64,000 nucleotides of DNA, from assembly GCA_963780165.1 (NCBI GenBank), contig CAWABB010000006.1, positions 186,001 to 250,000 of the forward strand. Direction: 5' to 3'. Each line of letters begins with the position of its first letter. Position 1 is the stretch's first letter. Below are positions 51,426-60,501 of this stretch, piece by piece. Both the position numbers and the translations under genes were made by a program. The notes under the pieces were generated by a model. That model did no database searches and was not told where the DNA came from. It was given only the letters and a program-made list of their open reading frames with translations. Source of the DNA: CAWABB01 sp963780165 (GTDB lineage: Bacteria; Bacteroidota; Ignavibacteria; UBA10030; UBA6906).

Positions 51426-52583
51426 CTACTCGAGCGTCTCACGGAACCGTGCTACCGCGAGCGTGAGGATGGCCACGCCCAGCCCGAGCAGGGCGAGGGC
51501 CTGGGGCCAGAGCTCCGCAATGCCGGACCCCTTCAGGAACACGCCCCGGACGATCTCGAGGAAGTACCGCAGTGGGATCAGGTACGTCGCATACTGGATG
51601 ATCCGCGGCATGTTGGAAATCGGAAATGCGAACCCCGACAGGTAGATGAACGGCATGAAGAAGAAGAACTGCGCGATCAGCATCGCCTGCTGCTGCGACT
51701 TCGCGATCGTGGAGATGAACAGACCGAGGCCGAGCGTCGTGAGGATAAACAGGCCGCTCAGGCCTAACAACAGCGGAAGACTTCCCACCGTCGGGACCTT
51801 GAACCAGTAGCGTGCGAGGGCCAGGACGACGACCACGTCGACGAACCCGATGAGAACAAAGGGAATCAGCTTCCCCAGGATAAGCTCGTACGGTCTGATG
51901 GGCGACACAAGCAGCTGTTCAAGCGTGCCGATCTCCTTCTCCTTCACGATCGCGAGAGAGGTCAGGGTCATCGTGATGATCATGAGCACCAGCGCCACGA
52001 CGCCAGGGACCATGAAGTTCGAGCTCTTCAGATCGGGGTTGAACCAGACACGCGGTTCGGGAATGATGATCCCCGCCGACATCCCCTGCAGCCGGACCTG
52101 TTCTGGCCGCCCTGCCCCCGCAGCGTATGCCGCCACGATCTGCGTCGCATAGCTGAGCAGGATACTGGCGGTGTTCGCATCCGATCCGTCAAAGATCATC
52201 TGCAGCCGGGGGGAACGTCCGGCCATCAGATCACGACCGAAATTCCGAGGGATGACAAGCCCCACCGACGCGTCGCCCTGTTCGATCCTCCGGTCGAGGT
52301 CCGCGTCGCGATCCACCGAATACTCGTGCACGAAATACCCGGACGTCGTGAACTCGCGGATCAGGTCTCTGCTCTCGGCTGTCCTGTCCTGATCTCGGAC
52401 GACCATGACGCTGTATTTAATGTCCGTGGTTGCGGTGTATCCGAGCACCAGCACCTGCAGGATCGGGGCGACAAGCGAGATGCCAAGCATGCGCCTGTCC
52501 TGTCGGACCTGCAGCAGCTCCTTCCGGACGATCCCGGCGATCGTGCCGGCTGACGAAGCGATACGTTGGGTGAGCGACCTCAT
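51426..52583 (-). CDS. ABC-2 type permease of the TetR-controlled exporter (second)
   Basis: 385 residues from ATG 52583 (the frame is open far upstream but that is antisense-free shadow of other genes). An N-terminal span (MLGISLVAPILQVLVLGYTA), a large periplasmic domain (SVMVVRDQDRTAESRDLIREF, typical of YbhR/YhhJ proteins), then five spans including VVALVLMIITMTLTSLAIVKEKE and FFFFMPFIYLSGFAFPISNMP. GTLEQLLVSPIRPYELILGKLIP is the family coupling motif. Four-base overlap with the first permease. Confidence 0.92.
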   Translation of the reverse strand: MRSLTQRIASSAGTIAGIVRKELLQVRQDRRMLGISLVAPILQVLVLGYTATTDIKYSVMVVRDQDRTAESRDLIREFTTSGYFVHEYSVDRDADLDRRIEQGDASVGLVIPRNFGRDLMAGRSPRLQMIFDGSDANTASILLSYATQIVAAYAAGAGRPEQVRLQGMSAGIIIPEPRVWFNPDLKSSNFMVPGVVALVLMIITMTLTSLAIVKEKEIGTLEQLLVSPIRPYELILGKLIPFVLIGFVDVVVVLALARYWFKVPTVGSLPLLLGLSGLFILTTLGLGLFISTIAKSQQQAMLIAQFFFFMPFIYLSGFAFPISNMPRIIQYATYLIPLRYFLEIVRGVFLKGSGIAELWPQALALLGLGVAILTLAVARFRETLE

Positions 52584-53701
52584 GTGTTCCTCTTCTGCAT
52601 TCGTCTGACGCTCACGCCGAGCATCACGACGGCAAAGACCGCCATGTAGAGGAACTGGGGCCAGAGAACATCCAGACCCACCCCCTTCAGCATCACGCCG
52701 CGCACCACGACGAGGAAGAACTTGTTCACCGCCAGGTTGGAGAGGACCTGCAGGACCACCGGCATGTTCGAAATCGGGAACACAAATCCCGAGAGGAGAA
52801 ACGATGGGAGGAGCGATGAAAACACGGACACGAGAAAGGCGACTTGCTGGGATCCCGTGACTGTGGAAATGAGCAGCCCCTGGCCGAGCGCGCCGAGCGT
52901 GATGGCGAGAATCCCCAGGTACAGAACGGCGATGCTTCCGCGGACCTCGACGCCAAAGAGGAGAAACCCGATGACCAGAATCGCCGTCGCGGCGACCAGG
53001 CTGATACCCAGGTACGGCACGGTCTTGCCGATGATGATATGCATCGACCGGAGCGGCGACACCATGAGTTGCTCCATCGTCCCGCGCTCCTTTTCGCGGA
53101 CCACGGTGAGGGAGGTCGAGACCACGCCCGTGAGGACCATGATGAAGCCGATCAGCCCGGGAATGAGGAACTTCGAGGTCGCAAGGTCGGGGTTGTACCA
53201 GACCCGCGGGCGGAAGTCCATAGACAGACGGCGTCCTCCGCGGCCCGACGCCTCGAGCGCGATCCGCGAGGAATAGTCGGCCGTCAGCCGGCCTGCGACC
53301 GCCACCGCCTGGCCGGCGCTGTTTGCGTCCGACCCGTCCACGATGATCTGGAGCGGCACATTCCTGCCGGCCAGCAGATCCGCGCCGAATCCCGCGGGGA
53401 CGACCACCGCGATCTTTGCTTCCCCATTGAGAAACAGATGCTCGATGGCGGTGTACGAAGCGACGTCGAATCGATGGTCGAAATACTCCGTGTGTTTGAA
53501 ATGTTCCAGGTACGCCCGGCTTTCCGGGGTCTTGTCGTAGTCCAGGATGACCAGCGGGAGATGCCGCACGTCGAAATTCAAGGCATAGCCGACCAGGATG
53601 ATCAGCGCCGACGGGAGCACCAGCAGCATGCCGAGGCTGGTGGGATCGCGGCGGATCTGCCGGAATTCTTTCACGATCATCGGTCGGAGCGCGCGTATCA
53701 T
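52580..53701 (-). CDS. ABC-2 type permease of the TetR-controlled exporter (first)
   Basis: 373 residues from ATG 53701. Begins MIRALRPMIVKEFRQIRRDPTS, the cytoplasmic elbow of YbhS-like permeases; first span LLVLPSALIILVGYAL; periplasmic domain with PLVILDYDKTPESRAYLEHF; later spans with VREKERGTMEQLMVSPLRSMHIIIGK. Paralogous to the second permease and probably its heterodimer partner. Four-base overlaps on both ends. Confidence 0.92.
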   Translation of the reverse strand: MIRALRPMIVKEFRQIRRDPTSLGMLLVLPSALIILVGYALNFDVRHLPLVILDYDKTPESRAYLEHFKHTEYFDHRFDVASYTAIEHLFLNGEAKIAVVVPAGFGADLLAGRNVPLQIIVDGSDANSAGQAVAVAGRLTADYSSRIALEASGRGGRRLSMDFRPRVWYNPDLATSKFLIPGLIGFIMVLTGVVSTSLTVVREKERGTMEQLMVSPLRSMHIIIGKTVPYLGISLVAATAILVIGFLLFGVEVRGSIAVLYLGILAITLGALGQGLLISTVTGSQQVAFLVSVFSSLLPSFLLSGFVFPISNMPVVLQVLSNLAVNKFFLVVVRGVMLKGVGLDVLWPQFLYMAVFAVVMLGVSVRRMQKRNT

Positions 53702-54723
53702 GGCGTGCCTCCCGTGCCTGCCGGGACTCCTTCCGGCGGGTGTTCGAGCACGTAGAGGAAGACATCTTCGAGGGACGGGACGATCCGCTCGACCGATGCG
53801 ACCGCGACCCCGTGCCGCGTCAGCAGGGCCCGGATGCGATCTGTGCCGTCCTCCGCGTCCGCGACCATGACATGCAGCGTGGTCCCGAAGACCGAGGTCT
53901 CCATCGCCCAGGGTTCCACCCGGACGAGCTCCAGCGACTCCACGACGTCGTCGCTGCGGACTTCGAGAATCGGCGACGTGATGTAGTGGGTCTTCAACTC
54001 GATCGGGCTTCCTGCCGCCACGAGCCTCCCGGCGTTTATGAGGATGATGTCGTTGCAGTATTCCGCTTCGTCCAGAAAATGGGTCGTTACCAGGACCGTT
54101 GTGCCGCGTTCGGAGAGCTGATTGATCATCTCCCAGAAATTGCGCCGAGAAATCGGGTCGACGCCGCCGGTCGGCTCGTCCAGGAACACAATGGGCGGCT
54201 CGTGCAGGACGGCGCAGCCGAGCGCCAGTCTCTGCTTCCACCCCCCGGACAGGGTTCGGGTGAGGGAGTCCTCTCTCCCTTTCAGATCCGCCATCGCCAG
54301 CACCCACTGCATCCGCTCGCGCACGCGCGCGTCGCTGAGTCCATAGATGCCCCCGAAAAACCTGATGTTCTGCTCGACGGTCAGGTCATCGTACAGCGAG
54401 AAGCGCTGGGACATGTACCCGATAGTCCGCTTGACCCTGTCGGTCTGGCGGGCAACGTCGTATCCACCCACCATCGCCGTGCCTGAGGTTGGGGTCAGGA
54501 GCCCGCAGAGCATCCGGATCGTCGTCGATTTCCCCGCTCCGTTGGCACCGAGGAACCCGAAGATTTCACCCTTGCGAACCTCGAAGCTGAGGTCGTCCAC
54601 TGCCGTGAACAGGCCGAATCGCTTCGTCAGCCCGCGGACCGCGATGGCGGCTTCCTTGCGGCCGGCTGGAGGGGTTGCAGAGCCGCCCGGGTGCGTGCGT
54701 CCGGCGTGTGGCTGAGCGGTCAT
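53698..54723 (-). CDS. ABC ATPase of the exporter (second NBD)
   Basis: 341 residues. A 25-residue Gly/Pro/Ala-rich N-terminal tail precedes the NBD: Walker A LGANGAGKSTTIRMLCG, signature LSGGWKQRLALGCAVLH, Walker B IVFLDEPTGGVDPISRRNF, H-loop VTTHFLDEAEYC. The C-terminal ~90 residues form the extra domain seen in drug/ABC-2 ATPases. E. coli YbhF has two such NBDs in one chain; here they are two genes with tolC between them. Confidence 0.94.
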   Translation of the reverse strand: MTAQPHAGRTHPGGSATPPAGRKEAAIAVRGLTKRFGLFTAVDDLSFEVRKGEIFGFLGANGAGKSTTIRMLCGLLTPTSGTAMVGGYDVARQTDRVKRTIGYMSQRFSLYDDLTVEQNIRFFGGIYGLSDARVRERMQWVLAMADLKGREDSLTRTLSGGWKQRLALGCAVLHEPPIVFLDEPTGGVDPISRRNFWEMINQLSERGTTVLVTTHFLDEAEYCNDIILINAGRLVAAGSPIELKTHYITSPILEVRSDDVVESLELVRVEPWAMETSVFGTTLHVMVADAEDGTDRIRALLTRHGVAVASVERIVPSLEDVFLYVLEHPPEGVPAGTGGTP

Positions 54724-56069
54724 CGTTCGGCAATCGGTGGCATGGAAGTTCCAATGGCGCGAATCAGCCGGGCCCTGGCGACGGCGAATTCGACATCGGC
54801 TGCGGCGAGGCTGGTCTCCGTCTGCACGAGCGAGACTTCCGCGTCGAGAAGCTCTGAGGAGGTCGCCAGGCCTTTCTTGTAGCGGTCGTCGGTCATCCTG
54901 CGGTTCTCCTCCGCCTGGGCGAGGCCCAGCCTGGCCACTTCGAGTTTCTCGCGGGAGCGCCGGAGGGTCATCGCGGCGCGCTGAACGTCCAGCGCCACGT
55001 TGTCGCGAAGCTGGGAGGCCGCGAGCTCGGTCTGGCGAACGGCGGCTTCGGCGGCCTCGGCCTGGTGACCCGTCCGCCCCCAGTTCCAGATGTCAAACTG
55101 CAGATTCACCCCGATGTCCCACGATCCGAGGAACTCGGGCGTCACGGGCTGATAGCGCGAGTTGGGCCGGTTGTAGTTGTATCCGGCTGTCAGGTCGAGC
55201 TGTGGCCAGTACGAACCCTTCGCTGCACTCGCGCTTGCCCTTGCCGCCTCGACCTGATAGGCAGCCGCGATCAGGTCCGGGCGTCCGCTCCAGGCGACGT
55301 CGGTCAGCTGCCCGTCCTGGCCCCTCTCAGCCATCACAAGGATGCTGTCGGAACGCTGCAGATCGGTCGGATGAGATCCCGGCAGTACGGGCGTCTCGAG
55401 CGGCCGGCCGAGGATGTTGTTCAGATTCATCCTCGCCAGCATCACATCGTTTCCCGCGTCGATGGACGCAATCTTCGCGTTCGCCAGCTGCACTTCGATC
55501 TTGAGCAGGTCGTTCCGGGTCGCAAGCCCGGCCTGTGCCAACCGCTCGGTGTCGGACCGGTACGCCTCGAGCCGCCGGACGTTGTCGCCCGTGAACCGTT
55601 CCGTCGTGATCGCCTGGTGGAGGCTCCAGTACGTAGAGGTGACGGCAAATACCAGGTCGGCATCGGTCATCTGGAGGTCGCGCTCTCCGGCCTCGGCGAG
55701 GTTCGTCGCGGCATCAGCCAGGCTGCTCAGCCTGAATCCCGTGAAGATCGGCTGCTGCAGCTGGAGGCGAAACGTGTAGTTGTCAACGACCACCGGAGCG
55801 ACAGTGATGCCTGTCGGCATCTGAGTCGTCGAGAGCTTGAAGCTCCCTTCGCTCAACCTGGCATACGAGCCGTTGAGCCGGAGTCCGGGCAGCAGCGCGG
55901 TGGAGGCCTCACCAGCTCGCGCCCGGGCACCGTCGGCCCGCGCCGCGGCGATCTGGAGCGTGCGACTGTTCGCGCGTCCGATCACGATGGCGCTGTCCAG
56001 CATCAGCACCTCGCTGCCCTGGGCGAGCGCGCCTGAGACGAAGATCATGGAAAGGATGAGCGACTTCAT
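54720..56069 (-). CDS. TolC family outer membrane channel
   Basis: 449 residues. Signal peptide KSLILSMIFVSGALAQG. Two repeats of the long coiled-coil plus strand plan: PGLRLNGSYARLSEGSFKL, NYTFRLQLQQPIFTGFRLSS and, in the second half, PQLDLTAGYNYNRPN, SWDIGVNLQFDIWNWGRTGHQ. Forms the trimeric outer membrane duct for the adaptor and ABC exporter in the same operon. Coupled by four-base overlaps to ATPase genes on both sides. Confidence 0.93.
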   Translation of the reverse strand: MKSLILSMIFVSGALAQGSEVLMLDSAIVIGRANSRTLQIAAARADGARARAGEASTALLPGLRLNGSYARLSEGSFKLSTTQMPTGITVAPVVVDNYTFRLQLQQPIFTGFRLSSLADAATNLAEAGERDLQMTDADLVFAVTSTYWSLHQAITTERFTGDNVRRLEAYRSDTERLAQAGLATRNDLLKIEVQLANAKIASIDAGNDVMLARMNLNNILGRPLETPVLPGSHPTDLQRSDSILVMAERGQDGQLTDVAWSGRPDLIAAAYQVEAARASASAAKGSYWPQLDLTAGYNYNRPNSRYQPVTPEFLGSWDIGVNLQFDIWNWGRTGHQAEAAEAAVRQTELAASQLRDNVALDVQRAAMTLRRSREKLEVARLGLAQAEENRRMTDDRYKKGLATSSELLDAEVSLVQTETSLAAADVEFAVARARLIRAIGTSMPPIAER

Positions 56070-57001
56070 GATGCCACCATTTCGCTGTGCGGATGTGTCA
56101 GAAGAGAGATAAAGACGTTTTCGAGCGAGGGGACGACGCGGCGCTGGCTCCGGATCGCGACGCCCGACGACTGCAGCAAGGCTGCAAGCACAGGCATATC
56201 GCGCCCGGCATCATCGATGACAACGTTCAGCCGATCGCCGAACATCTGGACCTCCCGGACGGATGGCTGGCCCTTCAGGACGGCGAAGGCCTGGCGGACC
56301 GGCTCGCAGACCACTTCGACCACCTCACCGCGCATCGACGTCTTGAGCCTGGTTGGATCGTCGACTCTGAGCAGCCCGCCGTCGCTCATCAGCCCAACCC
56401 GCGTGCATCGTTCAGCCTCGTCGAGGTACGGGGTGGACATCATGATCGTGATGCCTTCGGCCAGGAGCGATTGCAGGATCCTCCAGAAGTCGCGCCGGGA
56501 GACGGGGTCGACGCCGGTCGTGGGCTCGTCGAGGAAGATGAGGCGGGGCGTGTGGATCAGCGTGCAGGCCAGTGCGAGCTTCTGCTTCATCCCTCCGGAA
56601 AGCTTCTCGGCAAGCCTGTCGCGGAACGTCGTCAGACGGGTGAATGCCAGCAGTTCTTCCCGCCTGGCGCGGTAATCGTACACCTGGTTGATTTCTGCAA
56701 AGAACTCGATGTTTTCGTCCACCGTCAGGTCACCGTAGAGGGAAAACCGCTGCGACAGATACCCGATCTGGCGCTTGATCTCGTCCGGCTCCTTCACCAC
56801 ATCATGGCCGAGGATGGTCGCGGTCCCGGAGCTCGGGGCGAGGATACCGCAGAGCATGCGGATGGTCGTGGTCTTCCCGGCCCCGTCGGGACCGACAAGG
56901 CCGAACATCTCTCCTTCGCCTATGGACAGCCGCAGGTCCTTGACGGCGTTGATCGTTCCGAAAGACCGCGACAGGCCCTTCATTTCAATCACAGGCGTCA
57001 C
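56066..57001 (-). CDS. ABC ATPase of the exporter (first NBD)
   Basis: 311 residues. Walker A VGPDGAGKTTTIRMLCG, signature LSGGMKQKLALACTLIH, Walker B LIFLDEPTTGVDPVSRRDF. The usual H-loop His is replaced: the strand reads IMMSTPYLDEAERCTRV, with Pro where His is expected (second NBD: VTTHFLDEAE). So this ATP site may be degenerate, a known asymmetry in heterodimeric ABC exporters. Four-base overlaps at both ends. Confidence 0.93.
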   Translation of the reverse strand: MTPVIEMKGLSRSFGTINAVKDLRLSIGEGEMFGLVGPDGAGKTTTIRMLCGILAPSSGTATILGHDVVKEPDEIKRQIGYLSQRFSLYGDLTVDENIEFFAEINQVYDYRARREELLAFTRLTTFRDRLAEKLSGGMKQKLALACTLIHTPRLIFLDEPTTGVDPVSRRDFWRILQSLLAEGITIMMSTPYLDEAERCTRVGLMSDGGLLRVDDPTRLKTSMRGEVVEVVCEPVRQAFAVLKGQPSVREVQMFGDRLNVVIDDAGRDMPVLAALLQSSGVAIRSQRRVVPSLENVFISLLTHPHSEMVAS

Positions 57002-57924
57002 TGGACGACCCTCACGCTGGCATCGGCAGGCATGCCCGGCTTCAGGATGCCCTCGGGGTTGTCGGCTTCGACCTTCACGGCAAATACGAGCTTTGTGCGC
57101 TCCTCTTTGGTCTGCACATTCTTGGGAGTGAACTCGGCGATGGGCGAGATGTACACGATCGTTCCATGGAACGGGCGATCGGGATGGCTGTCGACGAAGA
57201 TCGAGGCATCCTGGCCGGTCTTGATCTTCCCGAGGTCCGCTTCCGCGACGTAGATCATGAGCTTCACGCGGTCGAGGTTGGTGACGCGGAAAACCGGCGC
57301 GCCGGGGCTGACGTACTCGCCCGATTCGATGCCACGCAGCGTCACGGTCCCCTCCGCCGGCGCGGTGATGACGCAGTCGCGGACTTTCTTCTCCAGCAGG
57401 TCCGCCTGCGCGGCCGCAGATTCTGCTCGTGCGAGAGCCGCCTCCACTTCCTGTTTGCGCGAGCCCGTGAACAGCTTTTGATATGTCTGCTCCGCCGCGA
57501 CGTAGCGGTTGTATGCGTCGTCGTACTGTTTCTGCGTCACGGTGCTGGTCGCGAGGAGGTCCTTCATCCGTCTGTAGTCGGCTTCCGCCGTCCGGTATGC
57601 GGCCTCGCTCTGGAGGATGTCCTCCCGCCGCGAGCCCTCGACAACGAGACGGTACGCCGATTCCTGTGCGCGCTGGGTGGCGCGCGCCTGCCGCAGCTGG
57701 ATGGTGTACTCGGTGTTGTCGATGACGGCGAGCGTATCACCGACGCCCACCCGGGTCCCTTCGTTCACCCGGACCGAGAGCACCTTGCCCATCACTTCGG
57801 ACGCTACGGTAATGTCGGTGCCTTCGATCGTCCCGGAGGCTTCGATGGAGCTCCCGTCACCGCCGGAGCACGCAAGAAGGAGCAGGAGCGGCGTGAGGGC
57901 GAGGAGAAGTGCAGAACGTGTCAT
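56998..57924 (-). CDS. HlyD-type membrane fusion lipoprotein (YbhG/YhiI-like)
   Basis: 308 residues from ATG 57924. The signal LLLALTPLLLLLACSGGDG has a lipobox Cys at residue ~18, so it is anchored by lipid. Biotinyl-lipoyl part (ITVASEVMGKVLSVRVNEGTRVGVGDTLAVID), coiled-coil hairpin (~65-160), second lipoyl half (DCVITAPAEGTVTLRGIESGEYVSPG) and beta-barrel. Links the inner membrane permeases to TolC. Starts 7 bases after the tetR stop. Confidence 0.93.
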   Translation of the reverse strand: MTRSALLLALTPLLLLLACSGGDGSSIEASGTIEGTDITVASEVMGKVLSVRVNEGTRVGVGDTLAVIDNTEYTIQLRQARATQRAQESAYRLVVEGSRREDILQSEAAYRTAEADYRRMKDLLATSTVTQKQYDDAYNRYVAAEQTYQKLFTGSRKQEVEAALARAESAAAQADLLEKKVRDCVITAPAEGTVTLRGIESGEYVSPGAPVFRVTNLDRVKLMIYVAEADLGKIKTGQDASIFVDSHPDRPFHGTIVYISPIAEFTPKNVQTKEERTKLVFAVKVEADNPEGILKPGMPADASVRVVQ

Positions 57925-57931
57925 GTGTTCC

Positions 57932-58624
57932 TCAATGGGTCTCGTGCATGATTGTGTCGATGGCTTCGCGGCCCGTGTCGGTGAGGCTGCCGCGCAAGAA
58001 CAGCGAGAAGATTCCCGCAACCGCCTCGCGCGTGGAGAACGACTCCTCGGCGAGCACAATGGGGCGGACGATCGATTGAACGGCGCCGATGACGGAGAGG
58101 ACGAGCAGGCGGACCGGGACGTCCGAACGGATGTACCCCTCAGCCTTCCCCTGTTCGAACACCCGGGTGAGGTACATGGCCATGCGTTTGCCCCGGAACT
58201 CCTCGATCTTCGCCCAGACCGTGGGTAGGTGGCGCTGGATATCGTAGGCAAGCGGAGAGTCCACGCGCCGGGCGAAAAGCGGGATCACGGACATGAACCC
58301 CCTGATGCGATCCGGAAATGGGCGATCACCTGTCATCACCTTTTCAAGGGAGAGCGCGACGTTGCCGAGCGCCCGCATGATGAGCTGCTCCACGAGGTCT
58401 TCCTTCGATCGGAAGATTTTGTAGAACGTCTTCTTGCTCATCGCCAGGTCGGACGTGAGGTCATCAACCGTGATGCGGGCGAATCCTTCCTTCATGAACC
58501 GCTCGTCGGCGCGTGCGAAGATCCGTTCTTTGGGTCTGTCGATGGCGCCTTGAGACTCGATCATGCCTGGCGGTAGAGTCTCTTGGGAGGATTCGGATTT
58601 GTTGGAGGTATTGCGGACGTCCAT
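57932..58624 (-). CDS. TetR family transcriptional regulator
   Basis: 230 residues. A ~30-residue polar N-terminal extension is followed by the HTH (ERFMKEGFARITVDDLTSDLAMSKKTFYKIFRSKEDLVEQLI, residues ~40-83), in which MSKKTFYKIF is the recognition helix. The C-terminal ligand domain has no closer assignment. First gene of its own operon, so it is likely an autoregulator that represses the exporter until an inducer (perhaps an exported compound) binds. Two matching operators lie in the promoter. Confidence 0.92.
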   Translation of the reverse strand: MDVRNTSNKSESSQETLPPGMIESQGAIDRPKERIFARADERFMKEGFARITVDDLTSDLAMSKKTFYKIFRSKEDLVEQLIMRALGNVALSLEKVMTGDRPFPDRIRGFMSVIPLFARRVDSPLAYDIQRHLPTVWAKIEEFRGKRMAMYLTRVFEQGKAEGYIRSDVPVRLLVLSVIGAVQSIVRPIVLAEESFSTREAVAGIFSLFLRGSLTDTGREAIDTIMHETH

Positions 58625-58633
58625 TTAACCCTC

Positions 58634-58663
58634 AGGAAACGATATGTGTTCTCCCGGTTTCCT
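58634..58663. promoter_or_regulatory. Candidate TetR operator O2
   Basis: Half-sites AGGAAAC (58634-58640) and GTTTCCT (58657-58663) in inverted orientation with 16 bases between; in the leader between promoter and tetR start. Confidence 0.6.
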
Positions 58664-58694
58664 CAAACGCCAAACAAATGGGTCAAAAAGACCC

Positions 58695-58724
58695 AGGAAA
58701 CCTTTAGCGTATCATTCGTTTCCA
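58695..58724. promoter_or_regulatory. Candidate TetR operator O1
   Basis: Half-sites AGGAAAC (58695-58701) and GTTTCCA (58718-58724), again 16 bases apart, touching the -10 hexamer of the tetR promoter. The two operators start 61 bases apart and a TGGGTC-AAAAA-GACCCA hairpin (58679-58695) lies between them. Confidence 0.65.
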
Positions 58725-58752
58725 ATATACAATATGCAGGACATCTTGTCAA
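58724..58752 (-). promoter_or_regulatory. Promoter of the tetR-exporter operon
   Basis: Minus-strand -35 TTGACA (58752-58747), 17 bases, -10 TATATT (58729-58724), nearly consensus. Transcription would start inside operator O1. Confidence 0.75.
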
Positions 58753-58768
58753 GCCCCTCCAGAACGCC

Positions 58769-58804
58769 AAAGGCCCCGTCACGCATGAGCGGGACGAGGC
58801 CTTT
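58769..58804 (-). terminator. Hairpin after groEL
   Basis: 12 bp stem (AAAGGCCTCGTC / GACGGGGCCTTT, one G-T pair) with a 12 base loop, 24 bases past the groEL stop. Not followed by a T-run; placed just before the tetR promoter. Confidence 0.55.
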
Positions 58805-58827
58805 GAACACGTACAGCGGTCAGACGA

Positions 58828-60460
58828 TCAATACATGTCGCCGCCCGGGGGCATCTGCGGAGCCTGCTTCTTCTCCTCAGGCTTCTCGACGATCGTCGCT
58901 TCGGTGGTGAGCAGGAGGCCTGCGACGCTGGAGGCATTCTCCAGGGCCGTGCGGGCGACCTTCGTCGGGTCGATGACACCGGACTTCACCAGGTTCTCAT
59001 ACTGCTCGGTGAACGCGTTGAACCCGAAGTCGTCCTTCCCTTCCTTCACCTTGTTCACCACGACCGAACCCTCGTGGCCGGCGTTCTCCACGATCAGGCG
59101 GATCGGCTCTTCGAGCGCGCGACGGATGATATCGACGCCGGTCTGCTGATCCTCGTTGGCCATCTTCAGGCCGTCGAGCTTCAGGGCAGCGCGCAGGTAG
59201 GCCACACCGCCGCCCGGCACGATCCCCTCTTCCACCGCGGCGCGGGTTGCGTGCAGCGCATCTTCGACGCGTGCCTTCTTCTCCTTCATCTCGACTTCGG
59301 TCGCGGCGCCGATCTTCAGGACCGCCACGCCGCCGGAGAGCTTCGCGAGCCGCTCCTGCAGCTTCTCCTTGTCGTAGTCGGAGGTGGTCTTCTCGATCTG
59401 GGCCTTGATCTCGTTGATGCGCTTCTTGATGTCTTCCTTCTTGCCCGCGCCCTCGACGATCGTGGTGTTGTCCTTGTCGATGACGACCTTCTTCGCCTTG
59501 CCGAGGTAGCTCAGCGTGGCGTTCTCGAGCTTGTATCCCTGCTCTTCGGAAATGACGGTGCCGGCGGTGAGGATCGCGACATCTTCAAGCATCGCCTTGC
59601 GGCGATCGCCGAACCCGGGCGCCTTTACGGCGGCAACGCGCAGCGTCCCGCGCAGCTTGTTCACGACGAGCGTGGCGAGCGCTTCGCCTTCGAGGTCTTC
59701 GGCAATGACGAGGATCGGCGATCCGGTCTGGGCAACCTTTTCGAGGATCGGCAGCAGGTCCTTCATCGCGGAGATCTTCTTGTCATGGATCAGGATCACC
59801 GGGTTCTCGAGCACCGCTTCCATCGTCTCGGCGTCGGTGACAAAGTACGGCGAGAGATACCCGCGGTCGAACTGCATACCTTCGACGACATCGATCGTGG
59901 TCTCGGTTCCCTTTGCCTCTTCGACCGTGATCACGCCGTCGGTCCCGACCTTCATCATCGCGTCGGCGATAAGATCACCGATGACGGTGTCGTTGTTGGC
60001 CGAGATGGAGCCGACCTGGGCAATCTCCTTCTTGCTGGTCTTGTCGACCGGCTTGCTGAGCTCCTTCAGTCCCTCGATCACCTTCGCGACGCTCAAGTCG
60101 ATGCCGCGCTTGAGGTCCATCGGGTTCGCGCCGGCCGCGACGTTCTTCATCCCTTCGCGGACGATCGCCTGCGCCAGCACGGTCGCAGTCGTCGTGCCGT
60201 CGCCGGCCACGTCGGACGTCTTGGACGCGACCTCGCGCACCATCTGCGCGCCCATGTTCTCGACCGGGTTTTCCAGTTCGATTTCCTTGGCCACCGTCAC
60301 GCCGTCCTTGGTCACGGTCGGCGCGACCGAACTTCTTGTCGATCACGACATTTCGGCCCTTCGGGCCAAGCGTCACCTTGACCGCGTCGGCGAGCTGGTC
60401 CACGCCACGCTTCAGGGCCGAGCGCGCCTCAACGTCGTAGTTAATGACTTTCGCTCCCAT
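58828..60460 (-). CDS. groEL: GroEL chaperonin, reading frame broken by one extra base
   Basis: 60 kDa chaperonin. The N-terminus from ATG 60460 (GAKVINYDVEARSALKRGV, VTLGPKGRNVVIDKKFG) is in one frame, and the rest (APTVTKDGVTVAKEIELENP to the end) in another. Removing the A at about 60326 on the plus strand joins them into one ~543-residue protein. ATP-site text DGTTTATVLA and EEGIVPGGGVAYL is intact. The C-terminus is PPGGDMY rather than a GGM repeat. Because groEL is essential, the shift is most simply a sequence error; if real, a second copy must exist elsewhere. Downstream of groES under CIRCE control. Confidence 0.95.
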
Positions 60461-60501
60461 TGATTACGTCTCCTTCGATACTCGGTTCAGGTTCGTGAGA
60501 A

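Noticed and set aside
51426..53765. 779-residue and 575-residue permease versions with long N-termini
   Set aside because: The extra N-terminal parts are wrong-frame copies of the upstream permease and ATPase genes; the family starts at 52583 and 53701.
57155..57180. GTTCCATGGAAC palindrome as a fourth copy of the 107 bp repeat
   Set aside because: Only the central word agrees; it lies inside the adaptor coding sequence and the flanks do not match.
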